Made by a program: the position numbers and the translations under genes. The notes beneath the pieces were generated by a model that was not told the DNA's origin, did no database searches, and saw only the letters and a program-made list of their open reading frames with translations. Of a DNA stretch of 64,000 bases, positions 12,691-25,783 are shown one piece after another (position 1 is the first letter of the stretch; every line of letters begins with the position of its first letter). This DNA is from Carex sylvatica (lineage: Eukaryota; Streptophyta; Magnoliopsida; Poales; Cyperaceae). The stretch is taken from the NCBI GenBank assembly GCA_964058845.1, contig CAXKVR010000028.1, positions 186,001 through 250,000 of the forward strand, read 5' to 3'.

Positions 12691-13153
12691 GTCAAGCTTA
12701 ATGTCGTTATTCCTGTCTTTTGCTTTGTGGTTAATTGCTTGGTTCTCTTCTAGAATGCTGATAAAATTACTTATGTGAGCAGCTCTTTTTTTGTTGTTGT
12801 TGCAATCTTGCATACTCGTAGGCTTCTTTATTTCACACAACACAGGATTACATAGTAGTCACTTGCAATATGAAAATATACAGCACACCCTAATCAGAAA
12901 TTACACGGAGCAAAAGTTGCATACTTTACGTGAGCAGCTAGCTCTTACAATGTACATAAACAACAAAAATTTTATGGGAAGAAGACAAAATGGATGCTGA
13001 TATATATGGCACTAAGATGTAAATATTGAACTTTGATCACATGTTTGATGTTTCTCCCGTATTTTGTACAGACCATGAATTAACATGCAGTTCCTACAAT
13101 GTCATCAATTACTTCTAACATACTCATTTGTGCACTAACACCAGCAACATACC

Positions 13154-14675
13154 TAGGGGTGTTCAAATGGTTCGGTTTATTTGGTTTTAAACCGAACCAA
13201 GAAAATTTGGTTTAAATGGTTCGATTTTCGATTTAAATATTTCGGTTTGGTTTCATTTATAATATAATTCGGTTGATTTAATTTGGTTCGGTTTATAAAA
13301 TGTAAAATTTGGCTGAATCGAACCAACCGAATTCACGAATAATCGTTTTCCTTCATTTTCACGCGTTCCACTCTCCCACTTTCTCTTTCCTTTTTCAAAT
13401 TTTGCATTTTCACTTCCCAACTGGGTCCCACCTAGGAGTGAATAAATTGCTCAAAACTCGTGAGCCGTTCATAACTCGCTCATTAAAAACTCGTCTAAAC
13501 TCGCTCATTTATTCGCTCATTTAAACTCGCTCATTTATTCGCTCATTTATTCGCTCATTTAAACTCGCTCATTAACAACTCGCTCATTTACTTAATGAGC
13601 GAGCATGAGCATGACCTAACTCGCTCATTAAGAATTTACCACATTTAATCCCTGCCATATTTAATCCTGTGTAATCCTGTGTAACATCAGTTTTACCTCA
13701 TTAAATCCTATGTAATATTCATAACTTTATACATTCATTTTTTTTGTAAATCGACAGAACCAAAACCTCCGCCTAAAATTCAAAACCTAACCTAACCTCC
13801 GCCAATTGCTTGTTGCTTGTTTAAGATGAATTTTCATTATTGTTTTTATAATACAAATTTGTAGGTATGTGAAAAGAAAATATCTGTGTGTATGTCACAA
13901 GTAGGGTCGTCAAAATCGACAAGACGATAGCTGTTGGATTTTTATTAGTTTCTGTTGTTAGTTTATGTTAGATTATTCTATTTTTGTAATATGTTGATTG
14001 TTGTCTGTTGATGCTACTGTGAAATTTATTTTTATTAGATTTTATTTAAATGAATTATGACAATTTGTTAAATTTTGGTGCTCATAAGTTATAACTCGTG
14101 AGTCGCTCATAACTCGCTCATTAAAAGCTCGCTCATTTACAGCTCGCTCATTTAAACTTGCTCATTAACAACTCGCTCATTTACTTAATGAGCGAGCATG
14201 AGCATACCCTAACTCGCTCATGCTCGCTCATTAATCACCCCTAGTCCCACCAAACCCCCACTTCCTTTTTTTCCTCTTTCCTACTCCATCTCTCTTCCGC
14301 TCTCTTTCTTCTTCTTTTCTACTTTTTTCCTTCATTTTTTTCTTTGTTCCATACTATCTTTGTTTTTGAATATTGATCACTCTCTTTTTCTTTGTATTTC
14401 TCTTTTCTCTATCACTCTTTAGATCTGTATTCTCAATTTAATTTGTCCTCTTTTTTCGTTTTCTTCTTGATGATTTCGGTTATTTCTCTCTATTAATCTT
14501 CTATCCCTTTGATTATTTCTCTATTTTCATCTCTGATTTTGATTATTTCGGTTCGGTTTTTTTCAGTTCATTGATTTAATTTGGTTGGTTCAATTTTGAT
14601 TTTTAAAACCGAATAAAACTTTAATTTAGCTATTTTTGTTCAGTTTCGATCGAACCGAACCGATGAACACCTCTA
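13154..14675. mobile_element. hAT-type element (outer of a nested pair)
   Basis: The left terminus TAGGGGTGTTCAAA and right terminus GATGAACACCTCTA are inverted. Flanks AACATACC (13146-13153) and AACATATC (14676-14683) form an 8-bp target duplication with one mismatch. Subterminal regions are full of AACCGAACC/GGTTCGGTT words in opposite orientation. No transposase. It is interrupted by the element at 13433-14243. Confidence 0.75.
13433..14243. mobile_element. hAT-type element nested inside 13154-14675
   Basis: Termini TAGGAGTGAATAA and TTAATCACCCCTA. A perfect 8-bp target duplication GTCCCACC lies at 13425-13432 and 14244-14251. Both subterminal zones are arrays of CTCGCTCATT words (about 13480-13625 and 14100-14232), probable transposase-binding repeats. 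The interior is AT-rich with no transposase. Confidence 0.82.
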
Positions 14676-15162
14676 AACATATCTAAAAGTTCACAAATAA
14701 GACAACAACAACGACAACAACATAACATTCATTTACTCGAGCATTAACAAACAATAACGGTTGCAACATGAAGCACCTAGTTATAATAAATACGACGGAT
14801 TCACAAGACCTTGACCCTTCTAACTTATATTTTATCTAAACGAAAAAAGTTATTAAAAAAAAATTCTTCAATCAAATAACTTTTCAAGACAAGGGCTCAT
14901 AAACAAGACTCGCGTTAAATAAGTCTACCAAACATCTCAATTTCTATTTTTGTGTTTTCGGAGCCGATATTCCAACTTTTATAATTTTTAGTTTTTATTT
15001 TAAAAAATTCAAGTTAAATATTCACCGTTCTTCATCTCCATTTCGAGAAATTGGACATATCCAGTCATTAAATTATAGAATTTCAAATTAAAATTCGACT
15101 GGTACCGTATCATTGCCTCCATTGCAACACACTTGAACGGTTAAACCAACGCAACCGGAGAG

Positions 15163-16841
15163 ATGTGGAAGTGGAAGAAGGGAAACAAGAGGAACTGGGG
15201 AGACGACGCCAGTGGCTCGGCCGGAGCTCCGCCGCCTAAGCGCCAGGCGGGGGATGCCTCCTCCGACGACCCCGCCGATGGTATCGTCGTTTGCGAGGTT
15301 CCTTTTCTTAAACCCTAACCCTAAGTGTGCACTCCCACGCTGTAGCTTTTCCTGGTCCACCCAAACCCTAACCCTCAGTTTTTGTGCTTCCTTCTATTAG
15401 GTTTCGAAGAACAAGAGGATTACAGTGAGAAATTGGAATGGAAATGTCATGGTGGATTTCAGAGAGTACTTTGTCAAAGACGGGAAGCAACTTCCTACTA
15501 AGAAAGGTTTCATTTCTAATTGTTGATTTAAGTCAGCTTTGCAAAATAAAATAAAAACTGATACTTATTTTATATTCTTGGAGGGGGAATTTTGGCGACT
15601 ACAGCCTTGGCACTTAAGACAATAAAACAAATCATAAATTGTCTACCGTTGTATTGTTTGGCAAATCCTTTCTTAGACTTATTAATTATATTTCCTTAAA
15701 GTCTGATTTTTGTTTTCCTTCCTATTTGCAGGCATATCACTTTCAATGGATCAGGTACATAAAAATTACTCCCTGACTCTGAGATTATTAATTTCTTGAA
15801 CTGCTTCTTGCTCATCCATTTTTGGTCTTAAATCCCAATTTTATAGAGGAATCTCCATGATAATATTTATTGTATCAACAAGTGAACTAAACTTTGCTTT
15901 TCGCATAATTATTTAAAATAAGAATTCCAAATGACAAATTTAAGCCATTGATTTCTCTAAGCACCTCATGGCTTGGCTTTAGATCCGCCCCTACTTTGTG
16001 AGCTTAAGTTAATTGTTGCCAAATTTACTTTGTATAATCCCTTGAGAGTTGTTATCAGGCATTCCGAGGTATAATGTTTTTTCTGTTTGGTTGTTTTTAA
16101 TTCTTTTTGCTCATGTCTATGTGGAATCTATGAACAACAAATCTGTGTTTATATGATGCTCTAAGAATTAAATATGTTAGATACTGACCTGTCATGAAAG
16201 GTGTGGTTCTGGTATTTACTACATGGTATGGTCAATACAGATGGTATTGGGGCCTTGTATTGCCAACCTGGAAAGCTAATGTTGTTCACCACATGAATTT
16301 CCTTTTAAATAAAAGTATGAACAGTATCAAATTTTCAATAGTTTTTCTTGATTTTTAAATAGCGAGAGAGCACCAAATGTAATCTATTTGAGGTTTAGAT
16401 CCATCGACATTTGAGTTGACAACCTTGGCAATCGTGATAAATGAAGCTTGAATTTGTAAATGTATAATTTTGGATCATCTATATACATCATCTTATATAA
16501 CACAAAACAAGATCTGGGGCACGTTGAACCATTCATGTACTGATTTTCAGTAGTTTTGAATGTTAGTGACCATTTTTTTTTTCCAAATGGTCTTCAAATT
16601 GCATTATATATGGGGTAAGATAGGATTTGCAAGTTTCATCAAAAGGCAATAAAAGATACTACCATAGTTTATAATTAGTTTTACAAAAATACAAGTTGAT
16701 GCGTACTGCTGCTGGTCAGGGCAGGTATGATTTGTCATCCGTAAATCACTAATGCTTTTTTTTCTTGGTATTGTGCAGTGGAAAATATTGCGTGACCATA
16801 TAGAAGAAATTGACGACGTGGTGGAAGAGTATGGTGCTTAG
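15163..16841 (+). CDS. KIWI: PC4/Sub1-type transcriptional coactivator (KIWI-like), 4 exons, 108 aa
   Basis: A small nuclear single-stranded-DNA-binding coactivator that links activators to RNA polymerase II. Exons 15163-15297, 15401-15506, 15732-15754 (23 nt) and 16779-16841 join in phase to 108 codons, the normal size of plant KIWI. The first 40 residues are a basic, Ser/Pro-rich leader (PPPKRQ). The PC4 domain follows from DGIVVCEVSKNKRITVRNW through VDFREYFVKDGKQLPTKKG and ISLSMDQWKILRDHIEEIDD, matching the family's beta-sheet plus helix layout. The 23-nt exon encodes only GISLSMDQ. Intron 1 carries two telo-box motifs. Intact; the identity of the family is clear, the paralogue assignment less so. 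Confidence 0.92.
15310..15376 (+). promoter_or_regulatory. Two telo-box motifs in intron 1 of the KIWI-like gene
   Basis: AAACCCTAACCCTAA at about 15310-15324 and AAACCCTAACCCT at about 15363-15375. Telo-boxes (AAACCCTAA) are known just downstream of transcription starts in plant translation and growth genes. Position in a short first intron fits that use; function is inferred. Confidence 0.5.
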
Positions 16842-16885
16842 TATTTAATATCATAGTCTTTTCTTAGGTTAGCTTGTGTGAGATG

Positions 16886-17029
16886 TTTTTTTTCTTGCGA
16901 TGTTATATTATCATGCGTTGTGTACCATCCTGTGCCTGATAGATGTGGTGCATAGTCTTTTTTTTCTTGCGATGTTATATTATCATGCGTTGTGTACCAT
17001 CCTGTGCCTGATGGATGTCAGTGCATCAT
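16886..17029. repeat. 72-bp tandem duplication after the KIWI-like gene
   Basis: TTTCTTGCGATGTTATATTA starts at 16891 and again at 16963, with almost identical copies. It lies in or just beyond the 3' UTR. Confidence 0.85.
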
Positions 17030-17512
17030 TTTGTCAAGGGGCATTCCAAGATTATGTTATTAGATGTGACAGCTTTGTTTTTTTGTAATTAGCAAATCTG
17101 TAGCTTGTTTAATCTACGCAATCCATTACGGAAATCCTTCTTTTGCACCAAGTAATAGAGGAATTTTTTTTTGATTGCTTCAGATATGATTATCACCATG
17201 TTTTTTCTTCCCTTGAACTGTCGAACATGCACCTACATTTATGTCACAAGTTAACTAGCTTACTTTATAAACTTTCATCGCAAAGATTATGTTCGTATGA
17301 TTATGCTGCGAGTAACGGTGCTTCTGTTTAGATAAGTCATAAGAGGTACTAAAAAAGCAGGTTGGCCCTAGGATCAGATGCCTTAATTAAATAATGTAAT
17401 CAAGAAGAAACAGGCCTAGATTGACCTGGACAGGCCCATACAAGCCCAAAAGCTGTCAAGCATTTTCTTTGTGTGGCGGTGGCGGGAATGGCTGGGAAGG
17501 GACCAGCTCAGC

Positions 17513-18835
17513 ATGACCCTCATCACTTCATCAGCGGTGACCAGCCTCAGCTATGCCTCCGTTTCCAATCCCGCTTCTCACCTACGACCGCAGCTCCAAC
17601 CACCGTCGGTATTCTTACCCTCCGCAACCGCCAATCCGACTGTCGCTGATCTCTCTAGTGGCATCACTCGTCGAGCATCAATTCTCGCTTTCTTGCCATT
17701 CCTGGTCTTGCCATCACCAGCAGTTGCTTCTCCATCGGACGGTGGAGATCACTTGGAGAGGTACACAGACCAAGCTGACGGATTTACTCTGTTGATCCCT
17801 CCCTCGTGGGTTAAGGTGTTCTTAGTTCTTCAATTTCGCTTGTTTTGATTCCATTAAATTTACATTTTTATAAACACTTCAAGAGAACAAATTTAATTTT
17901 AGCTGTTTTCAAATTTCTCCAGTAATGCAGGTTTCTTTTGCACAAGTTTGAAAAATATAGACTATTGCCTTCTTCTTTTTTTATAAAGTTGGCAATTTTT
18001 TTTGCAAATTCGCTATTTATTATAATTTGGTCTGATTTTGTCGAAATGGTGAAGGTAGAGAAGGCAGGGGCCACTGCATTGTTTGAAGAAGGGAAGAATA
18101 ATATAGGAGTGGTGGTCAATCCTGTCCGCTTATCTTCTTTGAGAGAATTTGGGACGCCCGATTTCGTAGCTGATAAGCTTCTCCAAGCAGAGAGGAAAAA
18201 GGTCTAACCTTTTTTTTTTTCCTCTCCCTATATTCATTTCATTTGATGTTTTTTAATTTTCTGTAACATTAATGATCATTATTTTAGTTTTCTGCTAACA
18301 GAGGTCTGGTACCAACTCATAATTTGATGCTAAGGTTATTCGGCGCTCAATAAGAACATTGTATATTTATTATAGCCTCAATTATGTCCTAATTAGTCAT
18401 TCATCTGTAAAATTCCTCCGTTACAAACATTATATTGAAAAGAAATAACTGAAATAAATCCCAATTGGCATTTGGGTCTTAGAGCTTTAACTGAGCCCCT
18501 GATTTGGCTATTTAACCTACAAAACCAAACAGATAAACCAAAAACATAGTGATTAACATTGTAAGGTTTATTTTATGATGCAGGAGAGCACCAAGGCAGT
18601 TGAGCTGATAGAAACTAGAGAGAGACTAGGTCATGGTGATATACCAGTATATGAAATAGAGTACATGTTAGATAGCACTAGAGGCGGCATGAAGAGAATT
18701 TTCTCAGCTGCATTTGTTTCTTCTAAAAAGCTGCATCTTTTGAACATAGCCTACTCTGACAGCCAAGATAACCCCTTAAATGGGAAAACTAGAATGATGC
18801 TAGAACAAGTACTTCATTCTTTTGATGCATTATAG
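17513..18835 (+). CDS. PPD2: PsbP domain-containing thylakoid lumen protein (PPD2-like), 3 exons, 233 aa
   Basis: Predicted chloroplast protein exported to the thylakoid lumen; the exact role of this PsbP-like member in photosystem function is not settled. Exons 17513-17815, 18055-18201 and 18584-18835 are all phase 0. ATG 17513 is chosen because it is the first in-frame ATG and starts a Ser-rich transit peptide. Residues 53-54 are a twin Arg followed by a hydrophobic stretch and AVA at 70-72, a Tat-type lumen signal. The PsbP domain spans about 82-233, from YTDQADGFTLLIPPSWVKV through FEEGKNNIGVVVNPV and STRGGMKRIFSAAFVSSKKL to EQVLHSFDAL. That ending and the conserved STRGG block resemble Arabidopsis PPD2. 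The next family choice would be another PPD/PPL protein. Intact. Confidence 0.88.
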
Positions 18836-20950
18836 GAAAAACTACTTTTAAGAAATCATTTTATTTTTTTTCTGCAGAAGTTTAAATGATGACAAATTTG
18901 GGGATTAAACGAGAAAATTGATCTGTTTTGTTTCTGATAGAAATATGGGGCTCAGACCCCGTCTAGTGCTTTTTGTTATCTGTTTTTTTAGCAATATTTG
19001 TACAGGTCCTCATTAGTACGGTGGTACCATAGAATTATGGGAATTTTTTTTTATGCCACTCCAAAATTTAGAAATTATGAAATTGCCACTTCAAAATATA
19101 AAATTAGTTATTTGCTACTCCAAAACTTAGGAATTTATAAAATTGCCATAATTATACATCTAGTATACATATTGTATTAAAATTATTCTGAAAACTATTG
19201 TATAAAAAATGTATTATGATATTTCTAAAATTACTCTTCATTTGAAGAGATAAAATTAAGAAATTGAGGTCTCTATTCCCTTTCCCTTCATCCCCTTAGT
19301 CTCCTGCCTTTTCTTTCGCCTCTCTTTCACCCTTCCTCTGCCTTCCTTCCCCTTCGCCGTGTCTCCCTCTTGGCCTTTCTTCAAGGCTGTGTCTCCCTCT
19401 TGGCCGTCTCCAACGGTGCTTTCTCTTTGCGATCTCTGCTTTCTCTTGACAAGGTCAGCTCTCCCCTCTCCTTCAGTGGTCAACAAGATATTTTAGAATG
19501 AAAACCAGATTACACAAAACAGATCCAGATTTGTGACATGTTTTAGAATGAAAACCAGTAGTCTGAGAACAAAGCTCAAATCAATTTTATTTATAATTTG
19601 CATATTCGGCCTAAAGCTGGTACCTTACAAATTTTCTAATTGGGCCTACATTTAGAAAAATTTCACACGCTATGTTTGTAAGATGTCAAATTACTATTTT
19701 CACCCATGCCAAAATGATGATTTGTAACTGATACAATCTAAAAAATGTTGGACATTAACCTGACTACAAGCTAATGACAAGTGGGTCCCATTTTCAGGAA
19801 CCATTTTACAGCATGGAAGATCTTTAAAAAATGTTCAGCAATATGGTACAGAGTTGTGCTTTTGACAGTACCGGTAAATTGAAACGTCCCAAATGATTTG
19901 GAAACAAAGCTGAGGCAGCAGATCAAATGGACATGCATGGTTTTCACTGGTAGAAAGTAGGGGTGTTGCCAGATGTATATAACATTTAAAAAAATTAGCA
20001 TTATATTGCATGTCAATTGATACTGTTCTGAGAAAAACTTTGTCAGGGCAGTAGCTAGTTTTCCAGAAAGCATTGCAAAATTTGCTTCTTTCATGGATTG
20101 AGTGTAGTTGGGAAAATTTTGGTAGCCATAGATGAGTGTTTCTTCTGTACAGACTTTTTTTTTCCTTTCATTTTTCTTGTAATTTTGATATTATTCAATT
20201 AGAATTGTGTTTCATGTTAGCATAACTTTGTCTTGTGTGTTTCTTGAACTGTGACTGAACTGGATATTTTACCAGCAATGCCACCAACTTATTCAATTAG
20301 ACTTGTGTTTCACAGCATTAGCCAAATAATCAGCTAGTTTGAAAATTATGAACCATAAAAAGAAGTGATTTTCTATCTATTTAAATTAAAAAAAAAGATA
20401 CAATATAAACTTTGATTACAAGCATATTTTTGCATAGATGTTTAACAGTATAGATCGACTGTTTAAACTTTCAAAATAAAAATGTAAATCTATAACACAA
20501 GTCGATTTGTTAAATGCATATTATCATAGTCTCAATCTCTTTAGTTAAATAAGATCTTGACAGGTAAACTAATTCAAACTTATTTTAATTGGAAACGAGC
20601 ATCGTAATCTTGAATATAAAATCTGATATTGATAATTCTAATTTGACTTATCTAATTCAATCATTATGTTGTATATTTGCTTAATTCTTAAATTATATGT
20701 CTTGCTTTAATTTTATATCTCAACACATGACGTGACTCAATATGCTTTGAAGAATCTTTGTGCACGTCGATTAATTCCTTAGCTTGGCACGTAGATTATT
20801 TTTTAAAATACTAATTGTTAGATTCTTTTGCATAACTAACGACCTTGAATATTAGTGTAAGTACTATTATTTTAAATTTGACAAATCAAATGAATAATAA
20901 TAATATTAAAATCAAACGGGACCACAAAATCACACAAGCAGAATGAGAAG
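18836..20950. other. Intergenic; short tandem repeats and a CT-rich block
   Basis: Positions 19040-19150 hold three diverged copies of a motif around CCACTCCAAAATTTAGAAAT. Positions 19265-19485 are strongly CT-rich, like a leader or promoter-proximal region, but no exon follows that I can support. Nothing else recognised. Confidence 0.5.
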
Positions 20951-21300
20951 CATAGTGACAAATAAATTATTTGGATTCAATTCGGTGAGATCAAAAATTC
21001 GTGATTTGAAAATAATTCGGATATTATTCAGGAATGATTCGGAATTATTCGAATCAAAAATCTCAGTCCTACAATTACAAGGGAGCAAAAAAAAAACCCA
21101 AAAAATAATTGTTCTTAGAAAAATTCGGAAAAAATTCGTGGATAATTCGTAAAATTCGGAAAAAGTTCATAAAATTCACGAATTATTCAAGTTTAATTCG
21201 GTCAAAGTTCGGTCAACCGAATAACTTGGTGTTCGGTTCGGCATCACCCAAAAAAATAATTATTCGGATATAATTCGAGTATCTTATTCTTGTCACTATG
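20951..21300. mobile_element. 350-bp hAT-like MITE with perfect 8-bp TSD
   Basis: Ends CATAGTGACAA and TTGTCACTATG. Perfect target duplication ATGAGAAG at 20943-20950 and 21301-21308. The interior is saturated with AATTCG/CGAATT words, probably subterminal binding repeats. Confidence 0.85.
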
Positions 21301-21412
21301 ATGAGAAGAGGTGATTTTGCTGGGCCCGGACCGCCACACGAACTGCAATATTTATTGGAGTTACAGAAGATCCCTACTCTTCATCGGCCAATCGCCCAAT
21401 CCCATGTGAAAC

Positions 21413-21621
21413 GGAAATAAATCTGCTGTGATTCGTCAGGAATTAGAGGACCTTGCTGTTTCAAATCCAACCCTAATAGCAAATTCAACCCTTTACTTTA
21501 TAAAATGTATAAATTTTAAAATTAGTAATTTTTTTGTGCACGAATCTTAAAATAAATAAAGTGAAGGATTTAAAATAGCAGGAACTTGTAATTCTTAAAG
21601 AATCACAGCAGATTTATTTCC
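21413..21621. mobile_element. 209-bp palindromic MITE
   Basis: The left end GGAAATAAATCTGCTGTGATTC mirrors the right end around CACAGCAGATTTATTTCC. Flanks ATGTGAAAC (21404-21412) and ATGTGAAGG (21622-21630) agree at 7 of 9 positions, suggesting a Mutator-type duplication. Confidence 0.7.
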
Positions 21622-22524
21622 ATGTGAAGGAAACAGGTGTTCCGTGTGCGTTAGCCGTAAAACACAATTTCTAGCTGTAATCCATATCAATTTTGCCCAT
21701 GCATTAAATAATAGCAATAAGTACACATTACATTCCTTTAAAAGTCAACCACCCATTGATCTCTTCGAGACGCTTCTTTAACAATAATAAATAAATGTGA
21801 ATTATTTCGAATTAACGATCGTCTGTTCGCATCGTCGAAGTCCGAGCCTCGCTGATATACAGAAACAATCTCTTGTTCACGAGGAAATGCTCTCTCTTCT
21901 AGTCTCATTTTTTTTATCTTGATTTTTAAAATTCAAACAATTATTTTGGACTGTTAGTTTAACGTGATTATCAATTTAATTTTATTTAATTATCAAATTT
22001 TATATTTTTCAAAAAAAAAATATTATTTTTAAAATCAGTACAAAATTATTATTTTTAAATTTTTTAGAAATAATAATTTTGTAGTTTGTATCTATCTAAA
22101 AAAGTATTTTCTTAAATATAAAATTTTGTCACCAAATACTTGTTAATATAAAAATCATGTTAATCAGTTTCAATTTTAAAAAATAAAGATTGTAAGATAC
22201 GAGGAGAGTCTCATGAGATAAACGAGGCATTTAAGTCTCCTCCTCAAATAACATCAAAACAAAAATAAATCAGTGGCGTGGCGTAGACATGATGAGTTAT
22301 AACGGCCTATTAGCAGTTAGCATCATGTCGTTAATTATGACTATATTATATTGTTTATTAATTAACTTATGTTTAGTAATAGTCATCACTCCTTTAATTA
22401 TGACTTAAGACATCTAGAAACTTATGATGCTTGTAATTAAATGCTATAGATTACAATGTTAATTTAATTGTTAACGAAGTAAACAACTAATTAACAACTG
22501 AATTGGGCTAATTCCAAAAACTCT

Positions 22525-22840
22525 GGTCATGTTTGATTGTGGAATAAAGTTACTTCGGATTAAATTGTCTACTTCAAGTTAAGGTGGATTGAATTAATTA
22601 TGTTTGGTTAGAGCTTGGTGGAGTGAGTTGATGAAGTGAGGAAAATTATAAAGTATATGGTACTTTAGTTGCGGGATTCACATGTGAAGTAAACTACTCC
22701 ATCTAGATAGATGAAATAACTTAATCTGAATTAATTCAAATTTTACTCTATTTTACTGTTTCAAATTTACTTCTTATTTGACTACTTAAAAATAGAGTAT
22801 AGAGTTTACTCCACCACTTACTCCACAACTAAATATGACC
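22525..22840. mobile_element. MITE, diverged copy of 7791-7998
   Basis: Ends GGTCATGTTTGATTGTGGA and CTCCACAACTAAATATGACC. The interior has the same TTACTTC/GGAGTGAG words as the copy at 7.8 kb but is about 110 bp longer. Confidence 0.7.
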
Positions 22841-24524
22841 TTATGAGATTATTAAATAAAAAAAATTGAGGACTTAATTAGGCCATATGCATTAATGGAG
22901 AACTTTTTGTTGGCGAAACTCGGTTGAGACTAATTTAAAGTTAATTTTAAAGTATTATATTTATACAACTAATTTGATTGTTTTTAGCATTTAGAAAAGA
23001 AATTTATCATATATCTCGTAAATTAATTTTTGAAATAGACGAGCGAATAAGAATTAATATTTTTGTCAACGTAACATTTTCAAAGCAATTTTATTACAAA
23101 AAGAAACAATTTTATTTATAAAATTATCTTACATTTTCTGAAATTACAAACGAAATTGCTATCAATAAAATTATTAACGTAGACGTTCAATGTCTATGAC
23201 CATGATTTTCAACCTTTTCTCAACATGATGTTACGATTTACGATTTTTTTAAATAATAAAAGAACCGGAGAAACAATATCATTTCCCACATACGTATACG
23301 GTATACCAATTATTGACGCTACAACTGTTTGGTACAATCGGTGGTCAACAAATTAATTTATTGTCACACGTTGCGAAAATGATCGATAGTAACCATCAAA
23401 TAATCGCTGTGTTCCCATGTGCCATCCTAACCATTGAGGAAAAAGGTCAAAACAAAAAAATCAATTGGTGGTATTTGCTTGCTATATTACATTATAACAA
23501 GTTGCTGCCCATGATGTAACAATATGGCCTCTAAACAGCAATGATGAATCCTACAATTTTGCTTAATTTTTAATAAAGATTCAAATGCCACTCTTTTTTA
23601 TGCCCTCTATTATCTTTTATTTTTTATTTTTTTAATAACAATAATTATATAGTTTATACGTAAAAAATCATAAACTATGATATATTATTATTATTTTTTC
23701 TATATGTATATAAAATATTATCACTTTTTATTATGATTTTATATAAATTAATAAGTTGAAAAATCAGCGTTCATAAATTATCCACATCAGTATATATTTA
23801 TAATTTTTTGATAACAATCAAAACATAAATTTAAATGTCATAATCTTTTACATATAGACGGGAAAAATAATCTAACAGTTTTAATTTTCAGATTTACTTT
23901 TAAATTTTCAGTTATTAAAGTTTTATAAATAAAAGTACGGCTTAGATACAAAAAAGAGAGTAAAAACTCTCATTTTTTTAATAATTAATGGGTTAAATTG
24001 AAAGCACTGACGTGTTATACGACCAATTCAGGTGCTAATTATTCTCCATATTTTTCCACCTTTTTTTTTAGTATATAACCGAGCGACAAGTCAAGCTGGA
24101 ATTAACTGTTTAAACAGATTAATGGGGAAAAAAAGACAAAGCTTTAAAGCGGATAAGATATGTTTAGATTCATGGTGACTTTGTCTTCAGAAAAATATTC
24201 GAGAGATGCGCTCATACTCTGGTAAAATGCTCATTTAGGAGGTATTGGATGAAAATTATTGTAAATTAAAAATAAATCAATCTTGTCCTTTATATTTCAT
24301 GTTTTTTAATAAGTGTTAATATTTTTCAAATTCCTCGTAAAATAAAATTACACCACAAGTAGTTTATTTAGTTATTTAATCTTAATTTTTCTGATTTTGC
24401 CTCCTCATAAGATTGCAACGGAGTTTGAATGAAATCTTCCATTAAAATGAATTTTAGACTAGGCAAAGCATCAAAATCTAAAAATAAACTTTTGACTTGA
24501 ACATTAAAGACTTAGAAAAAACTA

Positions 24525-24529
<5 letters not shown>
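22841..24529. other. Intergenic, AT-rich
   Basis: No coding segment recognised on either strand. It contains the MITE relative listed at 23560-23990. Confidence 0.5.
23560..23990. mobile_element. Diverged copy of the MITE at 41643-42064
   Basis: Shares an extended, ordered set of blocks with the 41.6 kb element: TTCAAATGCC near the left end, AATAAGTTGAAAAATCA, AAATTATCCACAT and AGTTATTAAAGTTTT. The ends are decayed and approximate. Confidence 0.5.

Positions 24530-24603
<74 letters not shown>
24530..24603. repeat. (TA)n microsatellite, about 73 bp
   Basis: An uninterrupted TA dinucleotide run of about 36 units. Confidence 0.97.
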
Positions 24604-24609
<6 letters not shown>

Positions 24610-25783
24610 ATATAATGTTCAATAATATTTAAATTCCTTACATTTTATTGTTGCTAAAATAAACAAAAGGAGGAGAAATTAAGGCGCCGCACACCTTAGT
24701 TGACGCTAAGCTCCGCACTTACAAATTTGTTTATAGGTGGAGTATTTAAAAAAGTTTATTAGTTGATGCTTAACTAAATTAAGATAAATTACATGTAAAA
24801 GCCGATATCTAAAGTTCTAAACAAATAAGATTTGACACTTAATTGGCAAAAGAGAAACAGGCGATGAAAATGGACAAGATAAATTATACATGCCAATAGC
24901 TAATAAATAAAACTGTAAGTTCTTAAACAAAGCAATCTAATTTCTTTATCGTTATTTACAATAAAAAGAATAAAAAATATCGAAAAATAAACTAGAAATT
25001 ACTTTCTTTAAAACACAAACTCGCTTACATGAGCACATTTGGGTGTTCTTCTAAAAGATACTATTAGGTTATTTACAATACTTATAAATAAACAAAAGGA
25101 CGTATTATTATTTTTTTTCTTCTTATAAATAAAAATGAAGGCCAAGCCTCTAACCAGTGATAAGGTATTAAGGGGTCATATTACTTTATTGAATGTTATT
25201 TTGGCGCAAGTCGCAAGTCACAAGTCAAAAAGGATTATAGCAGAGGTTTGATATTTCTCCAAAAAGTTCCTTTCCTTGAGATACGAGATTTCCACAAAGA
25301 AGTTTAGAATACAGTCAAACATGGACTTTTTTGCACCAAATATCTTATATTGCTAGGCGCAACTAATTGTGTACCCAAACTTCTATTTGAAATAACTTGT
25401 TAATAATATTTTTAAATTATTATTAGCAATACCACATTAAAAAAACAACTATAAATAATTAAACTTTAATTCTACAAAGGCGTATAAATATTTTTTTTAA
25501 CCTTAAAATGTACTTCTTTTTTTATTTATAAATAAACAAACTTGTTACTACAATTTTTATATCGACTCTTGTTTTCATCTTCTGTGTAAATATATTTTAT
25601 AATCAGTCAGTCACTTTTAAAAACAATATTCTCCATTACCATTTATTTTAGCATCAACAAAAAAAATACTATTAAAAAGTAATTATTATTTTTATATTTT
25701 TACAAGTGCTAATATCTTTTCGCTTTCTTCTTAAAATAAAATTATACTATAGTAATTTATTTAAATTTAATTCCTCCTAGTAG
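24604..25783. other. Intergenic, AT-rich, nothing recognised
   Basis: No conserved coding, RNA or element termini were identified in this stretch on either strand. Confidence 0.5.

Noticed and set aside
13480..14232. Regularly spaced CTCGCTCATT repeats resembling a CRISPR-like array
   Set aside because: The sequence is a plant nuclear genome, the spacing is irregular, and the repeats are subterminal words of a hAT element with a target duplication.
15088..15360. 90-codon - strand frame over KIWI exon 1
   Set aside because: It is the antisense shadow of the GC-rich first exon and intron.
19256..19486. Charged - strand frame (76 codons)
   Set aside because: Low-complexity translation of a CT-rich tract, without a start context or homology.
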